Numbered from the stretch's first letter, positions 1 through 8,875 are shown. The stretch: DNA of 64,000 nt from WTFY01 sp965203725 (GCA_965203725.1 CBDBDH010000002.1:496001-560000), one strand, 5' to 3'. A program made the numbers and translations. Notes: a model not told the origin generated them from the letters alone.

Positions 1-2
1 GC

Positions 3-1940
3 CTGGAGCTCGAGGACACCGTCATCGATATCGACCTGACGCCCAACCGCGCGGATTGCCTCAGCGTTCAAGGGCTGGCCCGGGAGGTGTCGGCACTGCT
101 TGAGTCACCCCTCGAGGAGGTGACGTGCCCGACAATTGCAGCCTCGACCGATACGGTGTTCCCGGTCACGATTGAAGCGCCCGAGGCCTGTGCTCGCTAC
201 GTCGGGCGGGCCATCACGGGGGTGAAAGGGGACATTGCGAGCCCCCTGTGGATGCAAGAGAAATTGCGCCGCAGTGGGCTGCGTTCGGTCAATGCCATCA
301 CCGACATCACCAATTATGTGATGCTGGAACTCGGCCAGCCCATGCATGCCTTCGACTTGGACAAGCTCGATTCCGGGATTGTCGTTCGCTTCGCACGGGC
401 CTCGGAGTCCCTGCACCTGCTCAATAGCCAGGAAGTTTCCCTGTCCGGGGACGAACTGGTGATTGCGGATGGCAAAAGCCCACTGGCCCTGGCCGGCATC
501 ATGGGGGGCGAACGTTCCTGCGTCGCGGACCAAACGCGCGCGGTGTTTTTGGAAGCCGCCTGGTTTCACCCGCGCGCACTTGCCGGGATCGCACGAAGAC
601 ACGGCTTGCATACGGATTCCTCGCACCGCTTCGAGCGCGGCGTTGACCCGGACCTGGCGCAGCTTGCCATACAGAGGGCTACCCAGCTGATCCTTGAGAT
701 TGCTGGCGGGGAAGCCGGTCCTGTCGTCTGCGAGGAAGATATCGCACGCCTGCCGCAACCGGTAGAGATTGAGCTTGAGTGTTCCAATGCAAAGAACCTG
801 CTGGGGATCGAGCTGTCCGCCGATGAAATCGAGAATTTGCTGGTTCGCCTGCAGTGCCAGGTCCAGCGCTCCGGGGAACGCCTACACGTGGTCCCTCCAG
901 GATTTCGCACTGACCTCGCAATCGAGGTTGACCTGATCGAGGAGATTGCACGCCTGAAGGGGTATGAGGCCATCCCGCTGACCTATGAGGAGTCTATCTC
1001 CCTGGATACCCGGGGCCAAGTGGCACACACCAGGCCCTTCGAATCGATGAAGCAGGCCCTGGTGGGCAGCGGCTACAGCGAGATCATCTCGTTCAGCTTC
1101 GTGAGCCAGGAGATGGAAGCCCTGTTCAATCCGGAGCACCGGGCCAAGGCCCTGGAAAACCCGATCTCGCAGGAACTGTCGGTGATGCGCAGCAGTCTCT
1201 GGTCTGGCCTGGTGCAGGCGGCCATGCACAATTTCAATCGCCAGCAAGAGCGCATCCGCTTCTTCGAGCACGGGCTGCAGTTTTGCCAGACCCCGGAGGG
1301 CCTTTTGCAGCGCCCGGTCCTGGCCGGGCTGATCTGCGGAAATTGTGAACCCGAGCAGTGGGGTGCTGTTCCGAGAGAGGTCGACTTCTACGATCTCAAG
1401 GGCGATGTGGAACGGCTTTTGGAGGTGGCTCGGCTGCCACAGGATGAGACCCAGGTTTCTCCCCTGGAAGACCCGGCCCTGCACCCGGGGCAGGCCGCGA
1501 AAATCCTGCACGGCGATGTGATGTTGGCCCGGTTCGGTGCCCTGCATCCGCGCATCCAAGCCGCCCTCGAAATCAGCCAGGCGGTGTACCTGTTCGAGCT
1601 GCAGCTGGATGGAATTTCACAAAGGTTGCCTGAGCCGGTGTTCCGTGCCCTGTCGAAATACCCGTTCATCCGCCGCGACCTCACGCTTGTCGTGGACGAA
1701 GCCGTGAGCGCCGCTGAAATCTGTTCAAACATTGAACAAATGCAAATTCCCATCCTGCAACAGGTGGGGGTGTTCAGCGTGTATACCGGAAAAGGCATAA
1801 AAAAAGGGAAGAAAAGCATATCTTTAGGCTTGATTTTGCAAGAGTTTTCACGCACCCTTACAGACAAAGAAGTAGAACAAACCATCACGTCAATCGTTTC
1901 CCAACTTGAACACCAGGTTGGAGCGGGGATAAGAAGCTGA
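3..1940 (+). CDS. pheT: Phenylalanine-tRNA ligase beta subunit, 5' end outside the window
   Basis: Beta chain of the heterotetrameric class II phenylalanyl-tRNA synthetase, which charges tRNA-Phe together with PheS in the cytoplasm. The frame is open to the left edge of the window, and the first visible residues read LELEDTVIDIDLTPNRADCL, typical of the entry into the B1/B3 region. About 645 residues are visible; the family is near 790-800, so roughly 150 N-terminal residues are missing. The B3/B4 editing module carries the HRFERGVD signature, followed by B5, the catalytic-like core (SFVSQEMEALFNPEH region) and a C-terminal FDX-ACB anticodon-binding domain. It ends 5 nt before ihfA; the pheST-ihfA order is standard in gammaproteobacteria, and IHF-alpha is usually co-transcribed. 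Confidence 0.97.
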   Translation: MELEDTVIDIDLTPNRADCLSVQGLAREVSALLESPLEEVTCPTIAASTDTVFPVTIEAPEACARYVGRAITGVKGDIASPLWMQEKLRRSGLRSVNAITDITNYVMLELGQPMHAFDLDKLDSGIVVRFARASESLHLLNSQEVSLSGDELVIADGKSPLALAGIMGGERSCVADQTRAVFLEAAWFHPRALAGIARRHGLHTDSSHRFERGVDPDLAQLAIQRATQLILEIAGGEAGPVVCEEDIARLPQPVEIELECSNAKNLLGIELSADEIENLLVRLQCQVQRSGERLHVVPPGFRTDLAIEVDLIEEIARLKGYEAIPLTYEESISLDTRGQVAHTRPFESMKQALVGSGYSEIISFSFVSQEMEALFNPEHRAKALENPISQELSVMRSSLWSGLVQAAMHNFNRQQERIRFFEHGLQFCQTPEGLLQRPVLAGLICGNCEPEQWGAVPREVDFYDLKGDVERLLEVARLPQDETQVSPLEDPALHPGQAAKILHGDVMLARFGALHPRIQAALEISQAVYLFELQLDGISQRLPEPVFRALSKYPFIRRDLTLVVDEAVSAAEICSNIEQMQIPILQQVGVFSVYTGKGIKKGKKSISLGLILQEFSRTLTDKEVEQTITSIVSQLEHQVGAGIRS

Positions 1941-1945
1941 GTGCG

Positions 1946-2245
1946 ATGGCACTGACCAAAGCCCAAATGGCCGAGAACCTGTATGAGGAGTTGGGCCTCA
2001 ACAAACGCGAGGCCAAGGAACTCGTCGAAGTCTTTTTCGAAGAAGTCCGCAACGCCTTGGAACAAAGCCGCGAAGTCAAGCTATCCGGTTTTGGCAACTT
2101 TATCTTGCGGGACAAGAACCAACGTCCCGGACGGAACCCCAAGACCGGCGAGGAAATCCCGATTTCCGCCAGGCGTGTGGTGACCTTTCGTCCCGGGCAG
2201 AAGTTGAAAGCAAGAGTCGAGGCGTATGTTGGAAATCAGCAATAA
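1946..2245 (+). CDS. ihfA: Integration host factor subunit alpha
   Basis: Small nucleoid-associated DNA-bending protein that pairs with IHF-beta; it shapes promoters, recombination sites and the origin. The protein has 99 residues, the exact family length. It has the HU/IHF fold with KLSGFGNF at the start of the beta saddle and the arm tip RPGRNPKTGEEIPI, whose proline intercalates into DNA. The N-terminal MALTKAQMAE distinguishes alpha from beta. The ATG lies 5 nt after the pheT stop. The 3' end overlaps the next gene by 20 nt, so the two are probably translated from one message. Confidence 0.97.
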   Translation: MALTKAQMAENLYEELGLNKREAKELVEVFFEEVRNALEQSREVKLSGFGNFILRDKNQRPGRNPKTGEEIPISARRVVTFRPGQKLKARVEAYVGNQQ

Positions 2246-2582
2246 CGATGAATTGCCGCCGATTCCAGGGAAACGCTACTTCACGATTGGCGAAGTCAGC
2301 GAGCTTTGCCGGGTAAAATCCCATGTGCTGCGTTACTGGGAGCAGGAGTTTCCCTCCCTGAAACCGGTCAAGCGGCGCGGCAACCGCCGCTACTACCAGC
2401 GCCATGACGTGATCCTGATCCGACAGATCCGCGACCTGCTGTACGTGCAGGGCTACACCATCGGTGGCGCGCGCCAGAAACTGTCGGGGTCTTCGGCCAA
2501 GGAAGACACGAGTCAGAGCCAGCAGCTCGTCCACCAGATGCGGGTCGAGCTCGAGGACCTGCTGCAGGTTTTGAAGCGCTGA
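2226..2582 (+). CDS. MerR-family transcriptional regulator downstream of ihfA
   Basis: 118-residue DNA-binding protein of the MerR superfamily. Residues about 18-90 form the winged helix-turn-helix: KRYFTIGEVSELCRVKSHVL, then RYWEQEFPSLKPVKRRGNRR. The family-typical RYWE and GNRRYY elements are visible. The C-terminal part is a short helix (residues about 95-118) rather than a metal- or ligand-binding domain, and no effector cysteines are present. A protein of this kind sits directly after ihfA in many gammaproteobacteria, including Pseudomonas; its target is generally unknown. The start overlaps the ihfA 3' end in another frame. Confidence 0.9.
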   Translation: MLEISNNDELPPIPGKRYFTIGEVSELCRVKSHVLRYWEQEFPSLKPVKRRGNRRYYQRHDVILIRQIRDLLYVQGYTIGGARQKLSGSSAKEDTSQSQQLVHQMRVELEDLLQVLKR

Positions 2583-2583
2583 T

Positions 2584-2610
2584 TGTTCTCCCAGTAATTT
2601 TCTGTACTAT
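2584..2610 (+). promoter_or_regulatory. Candidate promoter for tRNA-Pro
   Basis: TTGTTC at 2584-2589 and TACTAT at 2605-2610, with a short 15-nt spacer, lie just ahead of the tRNA gene. The match is only moderate, and the tRNA may instead be processed from the ihfA-merR transcript. Confidence 0.3.
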
Positions 2611-2624
2611 GTGCCAACGGAAAT

Positions 2625-2701
2625 CGGGGTGTAGCGCAGCCTGGTAGCGCACCGCAATGGGGTTGCGGTGGTCGGAGGTTCAAATCCTCTCACCCCGACC
2701 A
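2625..2701 (+). tRNA. proL: tRNA-Pro (anticodon GGG)
   Basis: 77-nt gene with encoded CCA. The acceptor stem CGGGGTG (2625-2631) pairs with CACCCCG (2691-2697), followed by discriminator A and CCA. The D-arm uses GCGC/GCGC, the anticodon stem is CCGCA/TGCGG around loop ATGGGGT with anticodon GGG, and the T-arm is GGAGG-TTCAAAT-CCTCT. The body closely resembles E. coli proL. It decodes CCC (and CCT) proline codons. Confidence 0.97.
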
Positions 2702-2770
2702 GTTCACACAGGGTCCTTTCCGGGCACATGGGCAACACCCGTTCGAGCACGACAACAGTACCTTCAATCA

Positions 2771-3610
2771 ATGTCATCGCATATTCACGTGGATCTCGAG
2801 TTCCTGCTGCTGGCCGGCACCCTGGTGACCGGTCTGGTCTGGCTGCTCGACCGGTACTGCCTTCGTGAGCGGCGGGCGGCGAAGACGGCAACGGCCGTTT
2901 CTTCCGGGAGTCAGGACGAGACCGCATCCGGGGAGGACCCGCGTGACCGGGATCCCTGGTTTATCGAGCTGTGCATTTCGTTTTTTCCGATCCTCCTGAT
3001 CGTGCTGGTGCTTCGGTCCTTCATCGCCGAACCCTTCCGGATTCCCTCAGGCTCCATGATGCCTACCCTGTTGCACGGGGACTTCATCCTGGTGAACAAG
3101 TTCAGTTACGGGGTCCGGCTGCCGGTGCTGCATGCCAAGATCCTCGATACCGGCGCCCCGCAACGCGGAGACGTCGCGGTGTTCCGCTTCCCGAGCGACC
3201 CCTCCGTGGACTACATCAAGCGCATCATCGGTCTGCCGGGAGATTTCATCGAGTACCGCAACAAGACGATCTTCATCAACCACCGCCCCATGGCGCAGGT
3301 GGAAACCGGTGTGTACCACGGGGACGGTGCCGACAGCGTGATGAACGGCATCCCGATGTACAGCGAGGACCTGCAGGTGCTGGAGCACGATGTGCTGGTC
3401 CGCGACCCGAGACGCAACCGGCCGATCGCAGAACAGGTTCCCGAGGACCACTACTTCGTCATGGGCGACAACCGCGACCACAGCAGCGACAGCCGGAGCT
3501 GGGGCTTCGTTCCGGAAAAAAACCTGGTCGGGCGGGCCTTCCTGGTGTGGATGAACTGGGACTATGCCGGCAAGACCTTCGACTTCGAGCGCATCGGCAA
3601 CAAGATCTAG
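2771..3610 (+). CDS. lepB: Signal peptidase I
   Basis: Membrane-bound serine/lysine protease that removes signal peptides of Sec and Tat substrates on the periplasmic side. The 279-residue protein has an N-terminal membrane segment (about residues 9-26), a cytoplasmic loop, a second membrane segment (about 66-82), then the catalytic domain. The nucleophile is Ser95 in PSGSMMPTL, and the general base is Lys150 in YIKRIIGLPGD; the conserved GDNRDHSSDSR box follows near the C-terminus. I chose the ATG at 2771; the frame is open further upstream, but that would run into the tRNA gene. In many relatives lepA precedes lepB; here a tRNA does. Confidence 0.96.
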   Translation: MSSHIHVDLEFLLLAGTLVTGLVWLLDRYCLRERRAAKTATAVSSGSQDETASGEDPRDRDPWFIELCISFFPILLIVLVLRSFIAEPFRIPSGSMMPTLLHGDFILVNKFSYGVRLPVLHAKILDTGAPQRGDVAVFRFPSDPSVDYIKRIIGLPGDFIEYRNKTIFINHRPMAQVETGVYHGDGADSVMNGIPMYSEDLQVLEHDVLVRDPRRNRPIAEQVPEDHYFVMGDNRDHSSDSRSWGFVPEKNLVGRAFLVWMNWDYAGKTFDFERIGNKI

Positions 3611-3635
3611 CCACGCCCTGCACCGGGGCCGCGAA

Positions 3636-3663
3636 TTGGTCTCCCCGGGCGCGCTGGTATAAA
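3636..3663 (+). promoter_or_regulatory. Candidate sigma70 promoter upstream of rnc
   Basis: TTGGTC at 3636-3641, a 16-nt spacer, and an extended -10 (TGG then TATAAA, 3655-3663) lie in the 142-nt gap between lepB and rnc. This would allow rnc-era-recO transcription independent of lepB. Confidence 0.5.
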
Positions 3664-3752
3664 ATCACCGGCGCACCATGTTGAATTGCAGCACACCCTG
3701 CCTGATCCTGGCCCCGTGTGCGACCACTCCCTGAAGACTGACAGTAAATAGA

Positions 3753-4421
3753 TTGCAGCTTACCGACATCCTAGACGAGTCCTTCCGAGGCTCTGACCAT
3801 TTTCACCAGGCGCTGACCCATCGCAGTGCCGGGGTCCACAACAACGAGAGACTGGAGTACCTGGGGGATGCGCTGCTGGGATTTTTCATTGCCGAGTGGC
3901 TCTTCCTTCGCTACGCCGACTGCCCCGAGGGCGACCTGACCCGGTTGCGCGCGCACCTGGTGCGACAGGAGACGCTGGCCGAGATCGCGCGCGAACTGGA
4001 GCTCGGCAAGCACCTCTCCCTGGGGGCGGGGGAGATCAAGTCGGGCGGGGCGCAGCGGGACTCGATCCTGGCCAATGCGCTGGAGGCCCTGCTCGGTGCC
4101 GTGTACCTCTCGCAGGGGCTGGAGCGGGCGCGAAAGCTCGTCATGGACCTGTACGGCACGAGGCTTGAGCGCATTCCATCCGTGGAGCAGCTCAAGGACG
4201 CCAAGACGAAGCTGCAGGAACTCCTGCAGTCCGAGGGGCTGGACCTGCCCCGCTACGTGCTGCAGAAGCAGGTGCGCAAATCAGGCGATGAGCTGTTCAC
4301 GGTCGAATGCATCGTCGCGGGCTGTCGCGAACCGTTCGTGGCCACCGGCAAGAGCCGGCGCCTGGCCGAACAGGATGCGGCCCGGCTGGCCCTGGCCCAC
4401 GTGTTGGGGCAGGAGTCCTGA
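3753..4421 (+). CDS. rnc: Ribonuclease III
   Basis: Double-strand-specific endoribonuclease that processes rRNA precursors and structured mRNAs. 222 residues, normal length. The RNase III domain (about 1-145) has the ALTHRS motif and the signature NERLEYLGDALLG, which contains the metal-binding Glu and Asp. The second acidic pair is in the SILANALEALLGAVYL region. The C-terminal dsRNA-binding domain (about 153-222) contains DAKTKLQELLQ. The start is TTG; an in-frame stop lies at 3732-3734 and there is no better start, although the ribosome-binding site is weak. Its spacing (9 nt) to era is consistent with one operon. Confidence 0.95.
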   Translation: MQLTDILDESFRGSDHFHQALTHRSAGVHNNERLEYLGDALLGFFIAEWLFLRYADCPEGDLTRLRAHLVRQETLAEIARELELGKHLSLGAGEIKSGGAQRDSILANALEALLGAVYLSQGLERARKLVMDLYGTRLERIPSVEQLKDAKTKLQELLQSEGLDLPRYVLQKQVRKSGDELFTVECIVAGCREPFVATGKSRRLAEQDAARLALAHVLGQES

Positions 4422-4430
4422 AGGGCCTGC

Positions 4431-5318
4431 ATGCCGGGGGAGTCAAAATGCGGGTTCGTGAGCATCGTGGGCCGGGCCAATGTCGGCAAGTCCACCCTGT
4501 TCAACAAGCTGCTCGGCGACCAGCTGTCCGTCACCACCCACAAGCCGCACACCACGCGCAATAACATCCGCGGCATCCTGAGCCTCGAGCGCTGCCAGCT
4601 GGTGCTGGTGGACACCCCGGGCGTACAGCTCAGCCACCGGCGGCTGATGCACCGGGTGATGCTCAGCAATGCGCTGTCCTCCCTGCAGGAAGTCGACGTG
4701 GTGATGATGCTGGTCGAGCCGTATGTCTGGAACCGCGAAGACGACTACCTGCTCGAGCAGATTGGCCAGATCAAGGCCTCGGTCGTGCTGGTGATCAACA
4801 AGGTCGACAGGATCAGGGACAAGTCCGAACTGCTGCCCGTCATCGACGCGCTGAAGTCCCGGCATGCCTTCGACAGCATCGTGCCGCTGTCCGCGCTGCA
4901 TGATCCGGATGCCACGGCACTGAGCCGTGAGCTGTGCCGGTTCTGTCCGCATTCGGAGTTCCTGTTTCCACGGGATGCGAAGTGGGACCGCGACGATGCC
5001 TTCGTGGTCGCGGAAATCGTGCGCGGCGTGGCCATGGTGCAGTTGCAAAAAGAACTGCCCTATGTGCTCTACACGGAAGTCGAGACCCTCGAGTTCGAGG
5101 AAAGCCTGGTCACGGTGTCGGTGGTGATCTGGGTGGAGAAAGACAGCCAGAAGGCCATCGTGATCGGCAAGAAAGGCGCCCGGCTGAAGGCCATCGGCGA
5201 GCAGGCGCGCCGGCGCCTGGAGCGGGTTTTTCACAGGAAGGTGATGCTCAGCACCTGGGTCAAGGTCAAGCAGAACTGGCAGGACCAGCAGGGCATCGTC
5301 TCGCGGTTCGAGCATTAG
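4431..5318 (+). CDS. era: GTPase Era
   Basis: Essential Ras-like GTPase that binds the 3' end of 16S rRNA and assists 30S maturation. 295 residues. The G1 P-loop reads GRANVGKSTLFNK (most relatives have GRPNVGKS), the switch II/G3 motif is DTPG, and G4 is NKVD. The C-terminal KH RNA-binding domain contains VIGKKGARLKAIGEQARRRL. It sits between rnc and recO as in most gammaproteobacteria. The A-for-P substitution in the P-loop does not touch the Lys/Ser that bind phosphate and magnesium. Confidence 0.97.
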   Translation: MPGESKCGFVSIVGRANVGKSTLFNKLLGDQLSVTTHKPHTTRNNIRGILSLERCQLVLVDTPGVQLSHRRLMHRVMLSNALSSLQEVDVVMMLVEPYVWNREDDYLLEQIGQIKASVVLVINKVDRIRDKSELLPVIDALKSRHAFDSIVPLSALHDPDATALSRELCRFCPHSEFLFPRDAKWDRDDAFVVAEIVRGVAMVQLQKELPYVLYTEVETLEFEESLVTVSVVIWVEKDSQKAIVIGKKGARLKAIGEQARRRLERVFHRKVMLSTWVKVKQNWQDQQGIVSRFEH

Positions 5319-5331
5319 AGGACAGGCACCC

Positions 5332-6051
5332 TTGGCAAAAAAAGTACAGCTGCAGCCGGCCTACTGCATGCATGCACGGTCCTACCGGGAGTCCAGCCAG
5401 ATCGTGGACATGCTGACACCGGCTCACGGCCTGATCGCGGCGGTATACCGCAGCTCGAGAAAACAGCGCGGCGCCACCGGGATCCTGTTTGCCCCGCTGC
5501 TGATCTCGTGGAGCGGCAACGGCGAGCTGTTCACGCTGACCCATGTCGAGTCCCAGGGCGCCCGCCACTTCGATCAGCCCGGCATGAGCGTCGTCGGCAT
5601 GTACCTGAACGAGCTGATTCTGAGGCTGACTCCGAAGTCCAGTCCCAGCCCGGGCATTTTCGATTTGTACCGCAGTGTCGTCATGGCACTGGGCGGAAAT
5701 GAAATACCGTGCGAGAATCTGTTGCGCCTGTTCGAGATCAAGCTGCTGGAGAAGACCGGGCACGGTCTTTTGCTGGACCGCGAAGCGGATCACGAGACCG
5801 AGATTCAGCCGCATGCCGTTTATCGTTATGATGTGGAATCGGGCCCGGTGCGCGTTGACCAGTCCGCCCCGGCATGGAACATCCTGCAAGGAACTACATT
5901 GATCGCACTTCAGTCACCGCTGGAAATGAAACACGAATCACGCGCGGCGGCCAAGAAATTCATGCGCGGCCTGGTTGACCTGCATCTGGGCTCGCGCCCC
6001 TTGCGAAGCCGCGAAATCCTGCAGTTCATGCGCACGAGCCCGCCGGACTGA
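5332..6051 (+). CDS. recO: DNA repair protein RecO
   Basis: Recombination mediator of the RecF pathway, which helps load RecA on SSB-coated DNA. 239 residues: an N-terminal OB-fold (YRESSQIVDMLTPAHGLIAA) and a helical C-terminal domain. The zinc-binding cysteine cluster of some family members is not evident, as in other proteobacterial RecO proteins. The start is TTG at 5332 with AGAGGA about 10 nt upstream; 13 nt separate it from era. Confidence 0.93.
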   Translation: MAKKVQLQPAYCMHARSYRESSQIVDMLTPAHGLIAAVYRSSRKQRGATGILFAPLLISWSGNGELFTLTHVESQGARHFDQPGMSVVGMYLNELILRLTPKSSPSPGIFDLYRSVVMALGGNEIPCENLLRLFEIKLLEKTGHGLLLDREADHETEIQPHAVYRYDVESGPVRVDQSAPAWNILQGTTLIALQSPLEMKHESRAAAKKFMRGLVDLHLGSRPLRSREILQFMRTSPPD

Positions 6052-6073
6052 TCCCGCCTGCGAGTATTCCCCG

Positions 6074-6808
6074 ATGCCTGCTGAATCCAGAGTGCGACTT
6101 GGCGTGAATCTTGATCACGTCATGACGATCCGCCAGGCAAGGGGCACGGCCTACCCGGATCTGCAGGAGGCCATTGCGGCAACGGAGCGCGCCGGGGCCG
6201 ACGGAATCACCATGCACCTTCGCGAGGACCGCCGCCACATCCAGGATGCCGACGTCTACCTGGCCAGGCGCGTGATCCAGACCAGCATGAACCTGGAGAT
6301 GGCGGCGACCGACGAGATGCGCGACATCGCCCTGGATGTGCTCCCGCAACACTGCTGCATCGTTCCGGAAAAGCGCATGGAACTGACCACGGAAGGGGGG
6401 CTCGACGTGCTGGCCCACCAGGCGAGGATCACGGATCTTTCAAGCACACTGAGTGAAGCCGGAATCATCGTGTCCCTGTTCATCGAGGCGGACGAGAAAA
6501 CGGTGGCGGCCGCTGCCGAAACCGGCGCCGGCGCGGTCGAACTGCATACCGGCACGTATGCACAGGCCCGCGGCCGGGCGCAAGGGGAGGAACTGGACAG
6601 GATCCGTGCCGCCGCGCGCCAGGCGCACGCGCTTGGCCTGACCGTCAATGCCGGGCACGGCCTGCACCGCGCCAATGTCGCGGCCATTGCCGGCATCGAG
6701 AACATGCACGAGCTGAACATCGGTCACTCGATCGTGGCCGATGCCCTGCTCATGGGACTGGAGGAAGCCGTGCGCCAGATGAGAGCCGCCATGGATGCGG
6801 GGCATTGA
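6074..6808 (+). CDS. pdxJ: Pyridoxine 5'-phosphate synthase
   Basis: Condenses 1-deoxy-D-xylulose 5-phosphate with 3-amino-2-oxopropyl phosphate to form pyridoxine 5'-phosphate, the ring-closing step of the DXP-dependent vitamin B6 pathway. 244 residues forming a TIM barrel. Visible landmarks are VNLDHVMTIRQARG at the N-terminus, HLREDRRHI, and the phosphate-binding AGHGLH segment. The ATG at 6074 is chosen because MPAESRVRLGVNLDH matches the family N-terminus. It lies between recO and acpS, the usual operon position. Confidence 0.97.
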   Translation: MPAESRVRLGVNLDHVMTIRQARGTAYPDLQEAIAATERAGADGITMHLREDRRHIQDADVYLARRVIQTSMNLEMAATDEMRDIALDVLPQHCCIVPEKRMELTTEGGLDVLAHQARITDLSSTLSEAGIIVSLFIEADEKTVAAAAETGAGAVELHTGTYAQARGRAQGEELDRIRAAARQAHALGLTVNAGHGLHRANVAAIAGIENMHELNIGHSIVADALLMGLEEAVRQMRAAMDAGH

Positions 6809-6809
6809 C

Positions 6810-7196
6810 ATGGAACTGATCGGCAGCGGGGTGGACATCGTGGACAACCGGCGCATCCGCAGGATCCATGGCCGCTATCCCGAGGCCTTTGCACGACGGA
6901 TCCTGCATGCCCGCGAACTCGAGGAATTTACGGGTGAGACGAACAAGCCCCAGTACCTCGCCAGCCGCTTTTCGGTCAAGGAAGCCATCGCCAAGGCGTT
7001 CGGGCTCGGCATTCGCGCCCCGATGACATGGAGGAACATCTGCATCAGCCATGACGCCCTGGGCAAGCCGGAAGCCCACTTCGAGAAAGTGCTCAGGGAC
7101 CATCTCGGGGTGGATGCCTTGCAGGTGTCTGTTAGTATTTCCCATGAGCAGCACTATACGGTGGCGCACGCCATCGCATTTGATAACGGCCCATGA
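6810..7196 (+). CDS. acpS: Holo-[acyl-carrier-protein] synthase
   Basis: Transfers the 4'-phosphopantetheine arm from CoA to apo-ACP, activating fatty acid synthesis. 128 residues from ATG 6810, starting MELIGSGVDIVDNRRI, with the magnesium-binding Asp in GVDIV and the second motif SRFSVKEAIAKAFG. An upstream in-frame ATG at 6795 would add five residues and overlap pdxJ, but the downstream start fits the family better. The stop overlaps the cysM start (ATGA). Confidence 0.95.
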   Translation: MELIGSGVDIVDNRRIRRIHGRYPEAFARRILHARELEEFTGETNKPQYLASRFSVKEAIAKAFGLGIRAPMTWRNICISHDALGKPEAHFEKVLRDHLGVDALQVSVSISHEQHYTVAHAIAFDNGP

Positions 7197-8089
7197 ATAC
7201 GCCCACGCTTGAAAAATTTGTCGGCAACACGCCGCTGGTCCGGCTGCAGCGCCTGCCGGGGTCGACCTCCAACCGGATACTGGCCAAGCTCGAAGGCAAC
7301 AACCCGGCGGGTTCGGTCAAGGACCGCCCGGCGCTCAGCATGATCGTCGAGGCCGAGCGGCGCGGCGAAATCGAGCCCGGCGACCACCTGATCGAGGCGA
7401 CCAGCGGCAACACCGGCATCGCGCTCGCCATGGTGGCCGCCATGATGGGCTATCGGATGAAACTGATCATGCCCGAGAACATGAGCCTGGAGCGGCGCGC
7501 CTCCATGCAGGCCTTCGGGGCCGAGCTGATCCTGGTGACCGTGGAGGAAGGCATGGAACGGGCTCGCGACCTGGCCCTGGAGATGCAGGCCCGGGGCGAG
7601 GGCAAGGTGCTGGACCAGTTTGCCAACCCGGACAACCCGCTTTCGCACTACCGCAGCACCGGCCCGGAGGTGTTTGCGGACACCGAAGGCCAGGTTACTC
7701 ACTTCGTGAGTTCCATGGGCACCACCGGGACGATCATGGGGGTGTCCAGATACCTGAAGGAGGTCAAGCCCGAGGTCCAAATCGTCGGCGTCGAGCCTGC
7801 CGAGGGCTCCAGGATTCCGGGCATCCGCAAATGGCCCGAGGCCTATATTCCGAAGATATTCGATGCCCGCGCGGTGGACCGCATGATCGAGGTCACTCAA
7901 CAGGAGGCCGAGGCCATGATGCGAAGGCTCGGCCGCGAGGAGGGCATCTTTTGCGGGGTCTCCTCCGGGGGCGCGGTCGCCGCCGCCCTGAGGCTGTCAG
8001 AAGAGGTGAGTGATGCGGTGATCGTCACCATCATCTGCGACCGGGGAGACCGCTACCTGTCCACGGGGCTTTTTTCAGAGGACGCATGA
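7193..8089 (+). CDS. cysM: Cysteine synthase B (O-acetylserine sulfhydrylase)
   Basis: PLP-dependent beta-replacement enzyme that makes cysteine (or S-sulfocysteine) from O-acetylserine and sulfide or thiosulfate. 298 residues. The PLP lysine is in NPAGSVKDRPAL, the substrate loop is EATSGNTGIALA, and the phosphate-binding region includes SSMGTTGTIMG. The length and N-terminus MNTPTLEKFVGNTPLVRLQR favour CysM over CysK. ATGA overlap with acpS suggests translational coupling. Confidence 0.94.
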   Translation: MNTPTLEKFVGNTPLVRLQRLPGSTSNRILAKLEGNNPAGSVKDRPALSMIVEAERRGEIEPGDHLIEATSGNTGIALAMVAAMMGYRMKLIMPENMSLERRASMQAFGAELILVTVEEGMERARDLALEMQARGEGKVLDQFANPDNPLSHYRSTGPEVFADTEGQVTHFVSSMGTTGTIMGVSRYLKEVKPEVQIVGVEPAEGSRIPGIRKWPEAYIPKIFDARAVDRMIEVTQQEAEAMMRRLGREEGIFCGVSSGGAVAAALRLSEEVSDAVIVTIICDRGDRYLSTGLFSEDA

Positions 8090-8101
8090 AAGGATAGATG
8101 C

Positions 8102-8875
8102 ATGAATGTTTTTGTCTTTGACGTCGAATCCGTGCCGGATATCGAATCCGGTAGGAAAATCCATGATCTGCAGGGGCTGGAGGATGCCGATGTCGTTCGC
8201 GCCATGGAGCAGTTGCGAAGCCAGCAGACGGGCAACACGTTCATGCCCCACTACCTGCAGCGCATCGTCGCCATCTCGGTGGTGCTGAGCACGGCCGACA
8301 GCCTGCGGGTCTGGTCCCTGGGTTCGCCCGAGTCCGGTGAGAAGGAACTGCTGGAGCGCTTTTTTGCAGGCCTGGAGAAATACAACCCGACGCTGGTGTC
8401 CTGGAACGGCAGCGGGTTCGACCTGCCGGTGATCCAGTTCCGTTCCCTGCTGCACGGAATCGATGCCCACCATTACTGGCAAACGGGCGATGAAGACACG
8501 AGCTTTCGCTACAACAACTACCTGAGCCGGTTCCACTGGCGCCATATCGACCTGATGGACGTGCTGGCCGGCTACCAGCCGCGCGCGTTCGCCAAGCTCG
8601 ATCACATCGCCACCATGCTGGGCTTTCCCGGAAAGACGGGCATGGACGGCAGCCAGGTGGGCGAGGCCTGGCTGGCCGGCGAGATCGAGGCGATCCGCAA
8701 TTACTGCGAAACGGATGCGCTGAACACCTACCTGGTCTACCTGTGTTTCGAGAAGATGCGGGGCAAGCTCTCAGAGGGCATGTACGCGAACAGGATCGAG
8801 CAGGTCAGGACATCCCTCACCGAGGCGCAAAAGCCCCACTTCGACGATTTCCTCAAGCACTGGGCTTCAGGCTAG
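8102..8875 (+). CDS. Predicted 3'-5' exonuclease of the PolB-exonuclease type
   Basis: 257-residue DEDD-family nuclease resembling the proofreading domain of B-family polymerases without a polymerase domain (PF10108-type). Three exonuclease motifs are visible: Exo I FDVESVPD near the N-terminus, Exo II SWNGSGFDLPVIQFRSL around residue 103, and Exo III NYCETDALNTYLVYL around residue 201. It presumably degrades single-stranded 3' ends, but its biological role is not established. It sits 12 nt after cysM, and its last nucleotides overlap the convergent dapE. Confidence 0.88.
   Translation: MNVFVFDVESVPDIESGRKIHDLQGLEDADVVRAMEQLRSQQTGNTFMPHYLQRIVAISVVLSTADSLRVWSLGSPESGEKELLERFFAGLEKYNPTLVSWNGSGFDLPVIQFRSLLHGIDAHHYWQTGDEDTSFRYNNYLSRFHWRHIDLMDVLAGYQPRAFAKLDHIATMLGFPGKTGMDGSQVGEAWLAGEIEAIRNYCETDALNTYLVYLCFEKMRGKLSEGMYANRIEQVRTSLTEAQKPHFDDFLKHWASG

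Noticed and set aside
2657..2770. LepB start upstream of 2771
   Set aside because: It would begin inside the tRNA-Pro gene; the ATG at 2771 gives the normal N-terminal membrane segment.
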